A DNA stretch of 64,000 nucleotides from Pedobacter antarcticus (GCF_900112985.1 NZ_FONS01000011.1:1-64000), one strand, 5' to 3'. Counted from the stretch's first letter, positions 44,759 to 53,743 are shown. Notes: generated from the letters alone by a model not told the origin. Program-made: numbers and translations.

Positions 44759-45865
44759 ATGATACGAAATTATTTACTCCTTTTCTTTGTTGCAATCCTG
44801 TTTTATAGTATGACCGGCTGTAAAAAAGAAATTTCCGAAATTCACCTGATTCCTGCGTTTAAAGGCGACACTACTACATTGAACGGCCTTGCACGGCCTA
44901 CGGAAGGAATTTATGCTAGCTATAGTGTATTTATGGATTTCAGCAAAGGTATTCAGACCAGGGAACTCAGGAACTCATGGGATTTCGGCGTGTATTGTGG
45001 TACAGAAAACAGACTAATTATCAATCATACCATGGGTGCTGCGGCCATCGCTTTAAATAAAACTTCTTTAGCAAGTGTGACAGGGAGTGACACGACTGCT
45101 CTTGAAACTAATAATACGCTTAGGGTAAACGGGACTTCCGGTAATACGGCGAATGTAGATCCTGTCAGTGGCGATTTCGCGGCCTATCTGAGTGGAACTG
45201 TATTTGCCGAGATCAAAGCCGACGCGGAGTCAAGCAATGTCTACATCGTTAACAGAGGAACCGCGGGTGATACTGTTGATACGCCTAATAAAAGATGGTA
45301 TAAAATGAAGGTCTATCTGGTAGACCGCAGTTATAAAATAGATTATGCATTGATTAATGAGACCACGCCTTCCAGATTCAGCACCGTTACTATAGCCAAG
45401 GATGACTCATACAACTTCCGCTTTGGTTCTTTCAGGTCTAACCGGGCGAATTTTGAGCCTGCACGTGTAAACTGGGATATACAATGGGGTTGGAGCACCT
45501 ACAAAAATACGGCAGGTAACGCGATCACTGTGCCCGATTTTGTGCTGATCAATTCTGGTGGCGGTGTACAGGCAGCACAGGTTGTTTTTAGTGGAACCGG
45601 AGCGACGACAAAATCGTATGAGGATTATAAGTTTGAAGATCAGACAGGAGTAACCTATAGCGCTGAGCGAGATGCCATAGGAACGAAGTGGCGGAATTTA
45701 GATCCCGCAGCTGGTACTTCCTCTGTTTACAGAGATAGATTTTTTCTGGTAAAGGATGGCGAAGGAAATGTTTATAAATTAAGATTTCTAAGCTTTATAC
45801 CTAATGATGGAGGCCGAAGAGGCAGGCCCCGCATAGAATATCGTCTGCTGGAGCCTGCTGCTTAA
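44759..45865 (+). CDS. HmuY-family heme-binding lipoprotein
   Basis: 368 residues. A signal peptide with lipobox Cys21 (MIRNYLLLFF...SMTGC) is followed by a long beta-rich domain. 'NSWDFGVYCGTENRLIINHTMGAAAIAL' near 78 and 'DRFFLVKDGEGNVYKLRFLSFIPNDGG' near the end are the HmuY family hallmarks. HmuY proteins bind heme at the surface, feeding a TonB receptor such as HmuR. It may thus be a heme scavenging or storage lipoprotein. No HmuR-like receptor or heme-uptake ABC transporter is nearby, so the gene is an orphan here. It is 368 residues, longer than Porphyromonas HmuY (about 216), with an extended N-terminal half. The heme-binding His pair cannot be assigned with confidence. Confidence 0.8.
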   Translation: MIRNYLLLFFVAILFYSMTGCKKEISEIHLIPAFKGDTTTLNGLARPTEGIYASYSVFMDFSKGIQTRELRNSWDFGVYCGTENRLIINHTMGAAAIALNKTSLASVTGSDTTALETNNTLRVNGTSGNTANVDPVSGDFAAYLSGTVFAEIKADAESSNVYIVNRGTAGDTVDTPNKRWYKMKVYLVDRSYKIDYALINETTPSRFSTVTIAKDDSYNFRFGSFRSNRANFEPARVNWDIQWGWSTYKNTAGNAITVPDFVLINSGGGVQAAQVVFSGTGATTKSYEDYKFEDQTGVTYSAERDAIGTKWRNLDPAAGTSSVYRDRFFLVKDGEGNVYKLRFLSFIPNDGGRRGRPRIEYRLLEPAA

Positions 45866-45878
45866 TGTCGTGAATATC

Positions 45879-46766
45879 TTAAGCGGAGAAGGTGTTGAAT
45901 TTACCAAATACACCTAAGGGAAGTTTAATGCCGGAGGTTGCCTGTAAGTAAAGTTCTCCTGTCTCCAGATTTTTAACTTGCGGAAAGGATGTTTTAATCA
46001 GATTTTCTACAATAACTGAAGAAAAACCAAGGGAATAGGTGTTGAGTATCAGGAAATGTTCTTCTTCGTCTAATAATTGAACTACGTCCTGCATCATTTC
46101 CTGGATGTGATCTTCCAGTTTCCATTTCTCCCCGTTAGGTCCATGTCCGAACGCAGGCGGGTCTAATATAATCCCATTATATTTCTTCCCGCGTTTCAAC
46201 TCGCGTTTAACGAATTTTAATGCGTCTTCTACCACCCATCTGACATCTTTTAACTGTGAAAGTTCCTGATTTTCATTTGCCCAATTTACCACCTGCTTAA
46301 TGGAATCTACGTGTGTCGTATCTGCACCTGCCGCTTTTGCGATTAAAGACGCTGCTCCGGTATAAGCGAAAAGATTTAATACTTTCGGATTTGGGTTCTT
46401 GAATTTTTTAATGGATGACGAGATGTAATCCCAGTTCACAGCTTGTTCGGGAAATACCCCAACGTGTTTAAATGAAGTTAATCCGAGTCTAAGATTAATC
46501 TTAACTTCATCATTCTTATATTCAACATTCCACCTTTCTGGTATATTCTGTGCAGATTTGATCCATTCACCGGATGTAGCTGAGCGTCCTTTGAAACGGA
46601 TGTGTGTTCTTTTTTTCCATTCCTGCTCTGAAAGAGTTTTTTTCCATACTGCCTGTGGTTCCGGTCTGCTCAGAACTAAATTTCCGAAGCGTTCCAGTTT
46701 TTCAAAATCTCCACAATCAATCAACTCGTAATCTTTCCAGTGGATGGGCGTTAATAGGCTTATCAT
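45879..46766 (-). CDS. Class I SAM-dependent (rRNA) methyltransferase, RlmI/RlmK-like
   Basis: 295 residues. The Rossmann motif I 'NPKVLNLFAYTGAASLIAKAAGADTTHVDSI' (~125-155), the acidic loop Asp of motif II, and motif IV 'YNGIILDPPAFGHGPNG' are clear. The order and 'LDPPAF' are typical of the C-terminal catalytic domain of RlmI/RlmK (23S rRNA m5C1962 / m2G) methyltransferases. The usual N-terminal PUA domain is not evident; the first ~110 residues form a different beta-rich region. Substrate probably rRNA but uncertain. It ends just after the HmuY gene (convergent, 13-nt gap) and is 20 nt downstream of mlaF on the same strand, so co-transcription with MlaFE is possible. Confidence 0.83.
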   Translation of the reverse strand: MISLLTPIHWKDYELIDCGDFEKLERFGNLVLSRPEPQAVWKKTLSEQEWKKRTHIRFKGRSATSGEWIKSAQNIPERWNVEYKNDEVKINLRLGLTSFKHVGVFPEQAVNWDYISSSIKKFKNPNPKVLNLFAYTGAASLIAKAAGADTTHVDSIKQVVNWANENQELSQLKDVRWVVEDALKFVKRELKRGKKYNGIILDPPAFGHGPNGEKWKLEDHIQEMMQDVVQLLDEEEHFLILNTYSLGFSSVIVENLIKTSFPQVKNLETGELYLQATSGIKLPLGVFGKFNTFSA

Positions 46767-46786
46767 AAAATTTTTGGACTTGTTAT

Positions 46787-47539
46787 TTAAAAGTTTTTCT
46801 TTGCGGCTTTCATAAAGCGACTCGCAAAAACGAAATCGTTGAGCTCCTGAATATCGGTATGTGCAATCTCTTTGTTCGACCCCTCCCAGAATTTCTTTCC
46901 TTCGTGCAGGAAAAGAATATAGTCTCCGATTCCCATCACAGAGTTCATATCATGAGTCACAACGATCGTTGTGGTATTGTATTCCTCAGTAATTTCTTTA
47001 ATCAATTCATCAATCACAATTGATGTTTTAGGATCTAGTCCTGAGTTGGGTTCATCTACGAAAAGATACTTAGGGTTCATCGCTATGGCCCTGGCAATCC
47101 CAACTCTTTTTTTCATTCCGCCTGATAATTCTGCCGGAAATAATTTGTTCTTACCTTCCAGATTAACTCGTTCCAGGCAAAAGTTCACTCTCTCCAGCTT
47201 TTCGCTAAAGGTTTGTTCAGTAAACATATTCAGCGGAAACATGATGTTCTCCTCGACAGTCATAGAATCAAAAAGTGCCGAACCCTGAAACAGCATGCCG
47301 ATTTCCTTACGAATTTCAATACGTTGCTCAAAATCCATTTCGGTGAATTCCCGGCCATCGTATTGCACACTTCCTTTTTCAGGGGTGTGTAAACCAATCA
47401 TACATTTTAATAAAGTAGTTTTTCCGGAACCAGAACCGCCAATGATCAGATTGGTTACGCCGGCTTCAAATTTTCCGGATATACCTTTTAGTACCGTGTT
47501 GGAACCAAAAGATTTTTCGATGTCTTTGATTTCGATCAT
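46787..47539 (-). CDS. mlaF: ABC transporter ATP-binding subunit, MlaF-like
   Basis: 250 residues. Walker A 'LIIGGSGSGKTTLLKCMIG', Q-loop 'IGMLFQGSALFDSMTVEENIMFPL', signature 'ELSGGMKKRVGIARAI', Walker B 'YLFVDEPNSGLDPKTS', and the switch His in 'TTIVVTHDMNSVMG' are all intact. The 'SALFDSMTVEENIMFPL' segment and the partner permease make it MlaF-like, i.e. part of a retrograde phospholipid ABC transporter. It overlaps mlaE by 4 nt, indicating translational coupling. MlaD (the MCE protein) is not adjacent in the window, though MCE genes often follow in other genomes. Confidence 0.88.
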   Translation of the reverse strand: MIEIKDIEKSFGSNTVLKGISGKFEAGVTNLIIGGSGSGKTTLLKCMIGLHTPEKGSVQYDGREFTEMDFEQRIEIRKEIGMLFQGSALFDSMTVEENIMFPLNMFTEQTFSEKLERVNFCLERVNLEGKNKLFPAELSGGMKKRVGIARAIAMNPKYLFVDEPNSGLDPKTSIVIDELIKEITEEYNTTTIVVTHDMNSVMGIGDYILFLHEGKKFWEGSNKEIAHTDIQELNDFVFASRFMKAAKKNF

Positions 47540-48270
47540 AATAGCAATTGAGTTACAATGTAATCACAGGCAAGAATGCTAATACAGCTGACAACAACAG
47601 CCCTTGTACTCGCCTGTGCAACTTCTAATGCACCGCCTTTTACATAAAATCCTTCGTAGGCAGGAACTGTCGTAATGATGAATCCGAACACAAATGCTTT
47701 GACAAGTGCAACTACAATTGTATAAGGGTTAAAGTCTGTGGTAATACCTTGTATATATTCAGCCGGGCTTACAGCTCCTGATAAGGTTCCTCCAAAGTAA
47801 CCACCTGTAATACTTAATGCCATTGCGAAGATTACCAGCAATGGTACCATTGTTATTCCGGCAATAAGTTTTGGCAGGATCAGGTAACCAGGTGAATTAA
47901 TTCCCATAATCTCCAATGCATCAATCTGCTCGCTTACACGCATGGTACCTATCTCTGATGAAATAGCAGAACCAATCTTTCCGGCAAGTACAATAGCTGT
48001 AATTGTTGGACTTAATTCCAGTATACTGGAATCACGTGTAACAGATCCGATAATAGTTTTTGGGATAAAATCGCTGACTAGCTGAAATGCAATCTGCAAA
48101 GTCATTACTGCACCGATGAAGGTGGATATAATTGCAATCAGTCCTAATGAACCGACTCCAATGAAATCCATCTGCTGAAAAATTGCCTTTAAATATATTT
48201 TAAATTTTTCCGGTTTTCTGAAAACTGCCTTTAACAGTAATAGGTATTTACCAAAATTGGTGAAATTCAT
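47536..48270 (-). CDS. mlaE: ABC transporter permease, MlaE-like
   Basis: 244 residues, about five hydrophobic segments. The 'EIGTMRVSEQIDALEIMGINSPGYLILPKLIAG' stretch is the well-known MlaE/YrbE family signature (Ala-Asp/Glu-x-G-x-M-x-x-x-x-x-Q-D-A-L). 'FIGAVMTLQIAFQLV' and the C-terminal 'YEGFYVKGGALEVAQASTRAVVVSC' also agree. It forms the membrane part of the phospholipid transporter with MlaF. The start of the operon is here: it is 279 nt from the divergent PspC gene. No MlaD/MCE, MlaC or MlaA homologue is recognised nearby. Confidence 0.88.
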   Translation of the reverse strand: MNFTNFGKYLLLLKAVFRKPEKFKIYLKAIFQQMDFIGVGSLGLIAIISTFIGAVMTLQIAFQLVSDFIPKTIIGSVTRDSSILELSPTITAIVLAGKIGSAISSEIGTMRVSEQIDALEIMGINSPGYLILPKLIAGITMVPLLVIFAMALSITGGYFGGTLSGAVSPAEYIQGITTDFNPYTIVVALVKAFVFGFIITTVPAYEGFYVKGGALEVAQASTRAVVVSCISILACDYIVTQLLL

Positions 48271-48549
48271 TCGGTGGGAATTTAGCTAATGTATCATTAC
48301 TATATTAATACAAAGAAACGATAAAAATTGTTGTCACTTTCTTTATTTCTTGAAATTATTCTGGTAATACAGATATTTTGTAGTTTTTTTGCGCCCCTGA
48401 AAGGTTCACAGCTGGAATCTGCTGTGTCTTTACAGACATTATAAAAAATAAGAACGCTTTGTAACTATTTGATGTTACTTAAGTCTTATTATCGTAAACC
48501 GGAAGGGAATTGATTTACTTTCCGGTACATAAATATAGGAGACAAAATT

Positions 48550-49236
48550 ATGGAAAACAGATTATTAAGAAACGAACATGACAAAGTAATTGCCGGCGTT
48601 TCCTCGGGTTTAGCAGCTTACATGCAAGTAGATGTTACCATCATCAGATTGTTGTTCGTATTGTCTACCATCTTTCTGGTTGGAACGGGTGTGCTGGTAT
48701 ACCTGGTTATGTGGATCGTAGTTCCGGTTAACAATGATCCGGCAGCCAGATTCTCAAAGTTTAACGATTATTTTAAAAATCAGCAACCACCCTTCCATAT
48801 GCCGGGAAGTACTTTTAATCAGGGGCCGGCAGCAGATCAGCCGTTTTCTACTCCGGTTGAGGATGTTAACGAAAAAAAGAAATATGATCCGGACTGGCAA
48901 AATCCGGTAGATTTTAAATCACTGCCTAAAAATAATGATACGGGCAGAACTATAGGAGGCCTTTTCCTGCTGGTCATAGGCTTATATTTCCTGATGAATG
49001 AGTTTCATATTATTCCTTACTGGTTTAAACTAGGTAAATTATGGCCACTCGTATTTGTTGCTATTGGTCTGAGCTTTATTCTGAAATCGAAACGTAAAAA
49101 TAAATGGGAGGAGTGGAAAGAGGGACAGCAGACTACAACTGATTTTCAGGAAAAACCATCAGATTTTCAACAGAGACCAGATAATCTGACTAATGAGCCA
49201 CCTGTAGTACAACAAAAGCCTGAGGATCAGCTTTAG
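48550..49236 (+). CDS. PspC-domain membrane protein
   Basis: 228 residues. The PspC domain occupies residues 1-60 ('LLRNEHDKVIAGVSSGLAAYMQVDVTIIRLLFVLSTIFLVGTGVLVYLVMWIVVPV'-like, read in pieces as RNEHDKVIAGVSSGLAAY and RLLFVLSTIF). A hydrophilic linker with Pro/Gln-rich sequence (~75-140) leads to a second pair of hydrophobic segments ('TIGGLFLLVIGLYFLMNE', 'LWPLVFVAIGLSFIL') of LiaI/LiaF type. The C-terminal tail is charged and Gln-rich. PspC-type proteins sense or stabilise membrane stress. It is the first of three genes on this strand, followed by a LiaF-like protein (59 nt) and an RDD protein (3 nt). Confidence 0.82.
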   Translation: MENRLLRNEHDKVIAGVSSGLAAYMQVDVTIIRLLFVLSTIFLVGTGVLVYLVMWIVVPVNNDPAARFSKFNDYFKNQQPPFHMPGSTFNQGPAADQPFSTPVEDVNEKKKYDPDWQNPVDFKSLPKNNDTGRTIGGLFLLVIGLYFLMNEFHIIPYWFKLGKLWPLVFVAIGLSFILKSKRKNKWEEWKEGQQTTTDFQEKPSDFQQRPDNLTNEPPVVQQKPEDQL

Positions 49237-49295
49237 GTCTTAAATTAAAATATTCTATCGAACTGACCGGGTTTCCGGTCCTAATTCAAATAATC

Positions 49296-50255
49296 ATGAA
49301 ATTAACCAGAGTAATGTGGGGCATCGTCCTTTTGTTCGTCGGCATCGTGCTCTTGCTGGAGAACTTTAATCTAATCGAATTTTATTGGAGAAATGTCTGG
49401 AGTTTCTGGCCTGTATTTCTAATCATTTCCGGAGTAAATATTCTGTTCAACAAGAACAAATCTGAAACGGGCAATATGATTTCGCTTGGTGTATTGGTAA
49501 TAGTTCTTGGATTTGTTTTTTACAAAGGTCAGCAGGTTCCTGCGGGCAGATCATGGATGGATGGCAGATTCAGTAAAGATTTTGACATTGATATTGATTC
49601 AGATCAGGACGATAATGGTAACAAAGAATCTTTAACTTTTTCAACACCTTTTGTTCCGGCAGACAGTGCAAAAAAGACTGTATTTAATATCTCTGGCGGC
49701 GGGACATCTTTCTCCCTGGACGGCGAAACGGACAGTCTTGTTGTCGCAAACGTTGAAAAACGGAGCGGAAATTTCATCCTCCAGAAAGAAAGTTCGGATT
49801 CGGTGAACACAGTCATCTTTAAAATGAAAGAGAAGAAAGGGGGCTGGTCAATTAATGATGGTGGTAATAATGTCAATCTGCAAATGAATAAGGCACCTGA
49901 ATGGATTGTAAACATGAAAATGGGGGCTGGCGAGGTGAAATTTGATTTCTCCGATTATAAGGTCCGCAGATTTGGATTTGATGGTGGTGCTGCCTCACTG
50001 GATATCAGGATAGGTGATCTAGTACCTGTTACGGATGTTGTTGTTAAAACAGGAGTAGCAGATGTTAAATTGACAGTACCGGAAGCTTCGGGTTGCAGAA
50101 TCTCTACGAAAACTGGTTTGAGTGCAAAGGATTTTCCCGGGTTTATTAAAATAAACAATAATAGTTACGAGACTTCTAATTATAGTTCTTCAGCTAAAAA
50201 AGTAATTATTGTTCTGGATGGAGGATTAAGTAACTTTGAGGTAAGCAGATACTAA
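49296..50255 (+). CDS. LiaF-like membrane protein with beta-rich C-terminal domain
   Basis: 319 residues. The N-terminal transmembrane region ('MKLTRVMWGIVLLFVGIVLLLENFNLIEFYW', 'VWSFWPVFLIISGVNILF', 'MISLGVLVIVLGFVF') matches the LiaI-LiaF-like TM domain. After a linker, residues ~130-319 form a repetitive beta-rich domain ('SLTFSTPFVPADSAKKTVFNISGGGTSF', 'LDIRIGDLVPVTDVVVKTGVADVKLTVP', 'GGLSNFEV'). This resembles the LiaF C-terminal or DUF4097-like parallel-beta fold, on the outside of the membrane. LiaF modulates cell-envelope stress signalling in Firmicutes. The role here is by analogy. It is co-directional with PspC and RDD genes and probably in one operon. Confidence 0.75.
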   Translation: MKLTRVMWGIVLLFVGIVLLLENFNLIEFYWRNVWSFWPVFLIISGVNILFNKNKSETGNMISLGVLVIVLGFVFYKGQQVPAGRSWMDGRFSKDFDIDIDSDQDDNGNKESLTFSTPFVPADSAKKTVFNISGGGTSFSLDGETDSLVVANVEKRSGNFILQKESSDSVNTVIFKMKEKKGGWSINDGGNNVNLQMNKAPEWIVNMKMGAGEVKFDFSDYKVRRFGFDGGAASLDIRIGDLVPVTDVVVKTGVADVKLTVPEASGCRISTKTGLSAKDFPGFIKINNNSYETSNYSSSAKKVIIVLDGGLSNFEVSRY

Positions 50256-50258
50256 AAT

Positions 50259-50861
50259 ATGAAATATACCATCGTGGTAAGCGGTAAGCCTGAAGGACCC
50301 TATACGCTGGAAGAACTAGCAGGCAAATCTGTCTTGGCAGGAACTTTTATCCGCATACCAGGAATGGACGATTATAAAGAAGCGCACGAGTTCCCAGAAC
50401 TTTGTGCGCTTTTTGGGTTTAACTACCAGCGTACCGCCCCGCAATATTTTGCTGCTTTCGACCAGCGTTTACTGGCATCCGTGATAGATTATTTTTTATT
50501 ATTTATGGTCTATATCCTTGCATTATTGCTTGTTTTTATGGTAGTTACCGATAAGCAGTCGCGTATAGCCTTTGCAATAATGTGCCTCCCCGCAATTCCT
50601 GTGTTTAAAATGATCTATAGTGTTTTTGGTGATGCTTCTATAAAGCAGGGCACGGCTGGAAAGCGACTTTTGCATATTAAAGTAACCGATCTGAAAGGAA
50701 ACAGAATCAGTACCGGCAAGTCAATAATTAGACAGCTTGCAAAAATTCTTTCTGTTTTGCCTTTGTTTTTTGGTTATCTGTATTCATTTTTGAATAAAAA
50801 GGCACAATGCTGGCATGATATTGCCGCAGAAACGGTAGTGATTAAAGACCGGCTTATCTAG
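50259..50861 (+). CDS. RDD-family membrane protein with N-terminal GYF_2-like domain
   Basis: 200 residues. The first ~50 residues 'YTIVVSGKPEGPYTLEELAG...FIRIPGMDDYKEAHEFPEL' match the GYF_2/DUF4339 protein-interaction fold (the G-P-Y-x-x-E-E-L core is clear). A typical RDD domain follows: 'YFAAFDQRLLASVIDYFLLFMVYIL' with the R-x-x-x-x-x-x-D signature, several hydrophobic segments, and 'GDASIKQGTAGKRLLHIKVTDLKGNRIS', the family's G-T-x-G-K/R motif. The role is unknown; RDD proteins are often in envelope-stress or transport clusters. It starts 3 nt after the LiaF-like gene, so translation is probably coupled. The ispG gene follows after 66 nt. Confidence 0.85.
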   Translation: MKYTIVVSGKPEGPYTLEELAGKSVLAGTFIRIPGMDDYKEAHEFPELCALFGFNYQRTAPQYFAAFDQRLLASVIDYFLLFMVYILALLLVFMVVTDKQSRIAFAIMCLPAIPVFKMIYSVFGDASIKQGTAGKRLLHIKVTDLKGNRISTGKSIIRQLAKILSVLPLFFGYLYSFLNKKAQCWHDIAAETVVIKDRLI

Positions 50862-50927
50862 TCATTTCAATTTCAGAATCAATCCGGCAGATAACTTGAT
50901 GATATAAAGTTTTATCTTTGCATACGC

Positions 50928-52898
50928 ATGGAAAATACAACAGCAAAACAGCTTTTAACCGGTGGCTACTGTAACAGTCTGGATGAGTATTCAAGATTTA
51001 TAACCAGAGAAGTTAAAATAGGTGATGTGCCTATGGGCGGGAATAATCCTATCCGCATACAATCTATGACAACTACCGATACGATGGATACCATTGGCAC
51101 GGTAGAACAGACTATCAGAATGGTTGAGTCTGGTTGTGAATACGTGCGTATCACTGCCCCAAGTATGAAGGAGGCAGAAAATCTGGCGCAAATCAAAAAG
51201 GAATTGCGTTACCGCGGCTATAATGTTCCTTTAGTGGCTGATATTCATTTTACACCGAACGCAGCTGAATCCGCTGCCAGAATTGTAGAAAAAGTAAGAA
51301 TCAACCCCGGAAATTATGCTGATAAAAAGCGTTTCGAGAATATTGATTATACGACTGATGCCTATAATGCTGAATTAAGCAGAATCTACAAGAAATTCGC
51401 ACCGCTGGTTAAAATCTGCAAAGAATATGGTACTGCTATGCGTATAGGTACTAACCATGGATCGTTATCTGACCGAATTATGAGTCAGTACGGCGACACA
51501 CCACGTGGCATGGTTGAATCTGCAATGGAATTCATACGGATTTGTGAAGATCTCAATTATTATAATCTGGTCATCTCTATGAAAGCCAGTAATACCCAGG
51601 TAATGGTACAGGCTTACCGTTTGCTGGTGGAAACCATGGTTAAAGAAGGAATGAATTATCCGCTTCACCTTGGTGTTACCGAAGCTGGTGACGGGGAAGA
51701 TGGCCGAATTAAATCGGCTGTTGGAATTGGTACTTTGCTGGAAGATGGTTTAGGAGATACTATCCGCGTCTCGCTTACTGAAGATCCGGAATTTGAAGCT
51801 CCTGTGGCTAAAGCGCTGGCTGATCGTTATAGTAAACGTAAGCAACAAACTACTTCTCCCGTAGAAATTTCTGCGTTAAAGGACCTGCCGTATTCTCCAT
51901 ATGCTTACTCAAGAAGGAATACCCATGCGGTGCAGCATATCGGAGGTCATTTTCATCCGGTAGTGATGCTTGATGTTTCTGGTAAAAATTTAAAGGACCC
52001 TTTCTTCCTGAAAGAGGCAGGTTATAATTACCAGGCGATACTTGATAAATACAATATGGCCGACCAGGCTTGTGATTTGGTCTATCTGGGGGATGAACTA
52101 CCATCTTTTTCTTTTCCTGGAAATTTGTCGCAGATTTATAATTACGGTACCTGGAATAAGCTTAATAACAAACAGAATTGTTTTCCCTTATTTACACTTG
52201 ACGAGTACCTGGATAATTCAATTCATGATTCTTTACTGAATCTGGTTTCAGTAAATGCCGCTGACTTTGATTTGTCAAAGCTTAAAGCTCTTGATGAAAC
52301 TGCCGTGATTATTCTGGAATCTTCTGCTGCAGATCATATGACAGTTCAGCGTTCGTTCTTTACTAGTTTATTGAATGCAGGACTCACATTTCCGGTGATA
52401 ATTAAGAGAAGTTATCCTATAATTGATGCGGAGACATTACAATTGTATGCCGCCACAGATCTTGGTGCGCTATTTACAGATGGTTTTGGCGATGGTGTCT
52501 GGCTGAACGCAAGCGAAGACATCAGCCTATCGCTATTAAATTCTACCAGTTTTGGAATTCTCCAGGCAACTCGTACCCGGATCTCGAAGACCGAATATAT
52601 TTCATGCCCGAGTTGTGGACGTACGTTATTCGACCTTCAGGAAACAACACAGCAAATCCGTTCCAGAACGGATCATCTGAAAGGGATTAAAATTGGGATT
52701 ATGGGCTGTATTGTCAATGGGCCTGGTGAAATGGCTGACGCTGATTATGGATATGTCGGTACCGGCCCGGGAAAGATTACGCTTTACCGTGGCAAAGAGG
52801 TCGTTAAAAAGAACGTCGACTCTGCGAATGCACTTGATGATCTTATTGGCTTGATCAAAGAAGACGGCAATTGGATCGAAACCCGGGAGATACACTAA
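50928..52898 (+). CDS. ispG: (E)-4-hydroxy-3-methylbut-2-enyl-diphosphate synthase IspG (long form)
   Basis: 656 residues, long compared with the E. coli enzyme (372), because of an internal domain between about residues 300 and 570, as in plants and Bacteroidota. N-terminal TIM-barrel features 'IRIQSMTTTDTMDTIGTVEQTIRMVESGCEYVRITAPS' and 'VPLVADIHFTPNAAESAARIVEKVRINPGNYADKKRF' are canonical. The 4Fe-4S cysteines are in 'CPSCGRTLFDLQ' and 'GIMGCIVNGPGEMADADYGYVG' near the C-terminus. It makes HMBPP in the non-mevalonate isoprenoid pathway. A -7-like TATCTTTG lies at 50913-50920. Its stop codon overlaps the convergent hydrolase gene by 4 nt. No ispH is in the window. Confidence 0.94.
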   Translation: MENTTAKQLLTGGYCNSLDEYSRFITREVKIGDVPMGGNNPIRIQSMTTTDTMDTIGTVEQTIRMVESGCEYVRITAPSMKEAENLAQIKKELRYRGYNVPLVADIHFTPNAAESAARIVEKVRINPGNYADKKRFENIDYTTDAYNAELSRIYKKFAPLVKICKEYGTAMRIGTNHGSLSDRIMSQYGDTPRGMVESAMEFIRICEDLNYYNLVISMKASNTQVMVQAYRLLVETMVKEGMNYPLHLGVTEAGDGEDGRIKSAVGIGTLLEDGLGDTIRVSLTEDPEFEAPVAKALADRYSKRKQQTTSPVEISALKDLPYSPYAYSRRNTHAVQHIGGHFHPVVMLDVSGKNLKDPFFLKEAGYNYQAILDKYNMADQACDLVYLGDELPSFSFPGNLSQIYNYGTWNKLNNKQNCFPLFTLDEYLDNSIHDSLLNLVSVNAADFDLSKLKALDETAVIILESSAADHMTVQRSFFTSLLNAGLTFPVIIKRSYPIIDAETLQLYAATDLGALFTDGFGDGVWLNASEDISLSLLNSTSFGILQATRTRISKTEYISCPSCGRTLFDLQETTQQIRSRTDHLKGIKIGIMGCIVNGPGEMADADYGYVGTGPGKITLYRGKEVVKKNVDSANALDDLIGLIKEDGNWIETREIH

Positions 52899-53743
52899 AC
52901 TTGCTTGTGGTTATGAGCCAGGTTTTCTTTCAAAAATGAAAGGGTCTTATCACATACATCTTGAAGTTGAGCTGGTAACTGCGCTGCGTTAAATGGATGA
53001 CTAGCTCCATAAACGTGGTTAGCGTTTTCTATTTTTTGTAATCTTGCTTCAGGTTTAGCCTGTGCCAGGGATTGTGCAATATTGAAATTGACGTTTACAT
53101 CTTGATCGCCATGCAGGATAAGCCATGGAATATTAACACGATTTGCTGCACGTAAAATATTAAATTCCTCTTCATGGGATTTGTAATCTTTTAACAGGGT
53201 CACCTCTAAAGGCATTTTTTCTTTGGTGCGTGCATTTTCTACATATATGCGCCCCGAGTTTTCCCATTCCTCTTCTTGTTCAGATTTCCATAGAGAATTG
53301 AATTCCGCAATCGCTGACCAAGTCACCAGCTGACTGATACGGGGGTCATTAGCGGCCTGAAGAATTACTAATCCACCACCTCTGCTGTGGCCAATCAGGC
53401 AAATGTCTGACATTGGATAAGTATGGCTGACATAATTGACCATAGTATCCAGATCTTGAACTTCCATTGAAATGGTGTTCGCCGCAAAAACATCCATATC
53501 TGTTACATCATTTGGATTTTCGGCAGTAACTCCATTATGGCTCAGGTTAAATTTAATGAATCGAAACCCTCGTTCTGCAAATTCTTTAGCGACGAGATGA
53601 TGTGCGCCCCAGTCTTTAAATCCTTTGAATCCGTGAACAAACAAAACTGTAGGCTGATTCTTGTACTGGTCGTCATAAGTCAGATCTCCATTGATTCTCT
53701 GGTCAGCTGATCCTGACAGTATAAATTCTTCTCTTTTGATCAT
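52895..53743 (-). CDS. Alpha/beta hydrolase (dienelactone hydrolase/peptidase-like)
   Basis: 282 residues, cytoplasmic. 'TVLFVHGFKGFKDWGAHHLVAKEFAERGFRFIKFNLSHNG' is the oxyanion-hole HG strand. 'CLIGHSRGGGLVILQAAND' carries the nucleophile Ser in G-x-S-x-G. An Asp in 'PWLILHGDQDVNVNFNIAQSLAQ' and a His in 'ENANHVYGASHP' complete the triad. This is a typical alpha/beta hydrolase of the BAAT/dienelactone group; substrates may be esters or acylated sugars, not determined. It is convergent with ispG, overlapping by 4 nt at the stop codons. Confidence 0.85.
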   Translation of the reverse strand: MIKREEFILSGSADQRINGDLTYDDQYKNQPTVLFVHGFKGFKDWGAHHLVAKEFAERGFRFIKFNLSHNGVTAENPNDVTDMDVFAANTISMEVQDLDTMVNYVSHTYPMSDICLIGHSRGGGLVILQAANDPRISQLVTWSAIAEFNSLWKSEQEEEWENSGRIYVENARTKEKMPLEVTLLKDYKSHEEEFNILRAANRVNIPWLILHGDQDVNVNFNIAQSLAQAKPEARLQKIENANHVYGASHPFNAAQLPAQLQDVCDKTLSFLKENLAHNHKQV

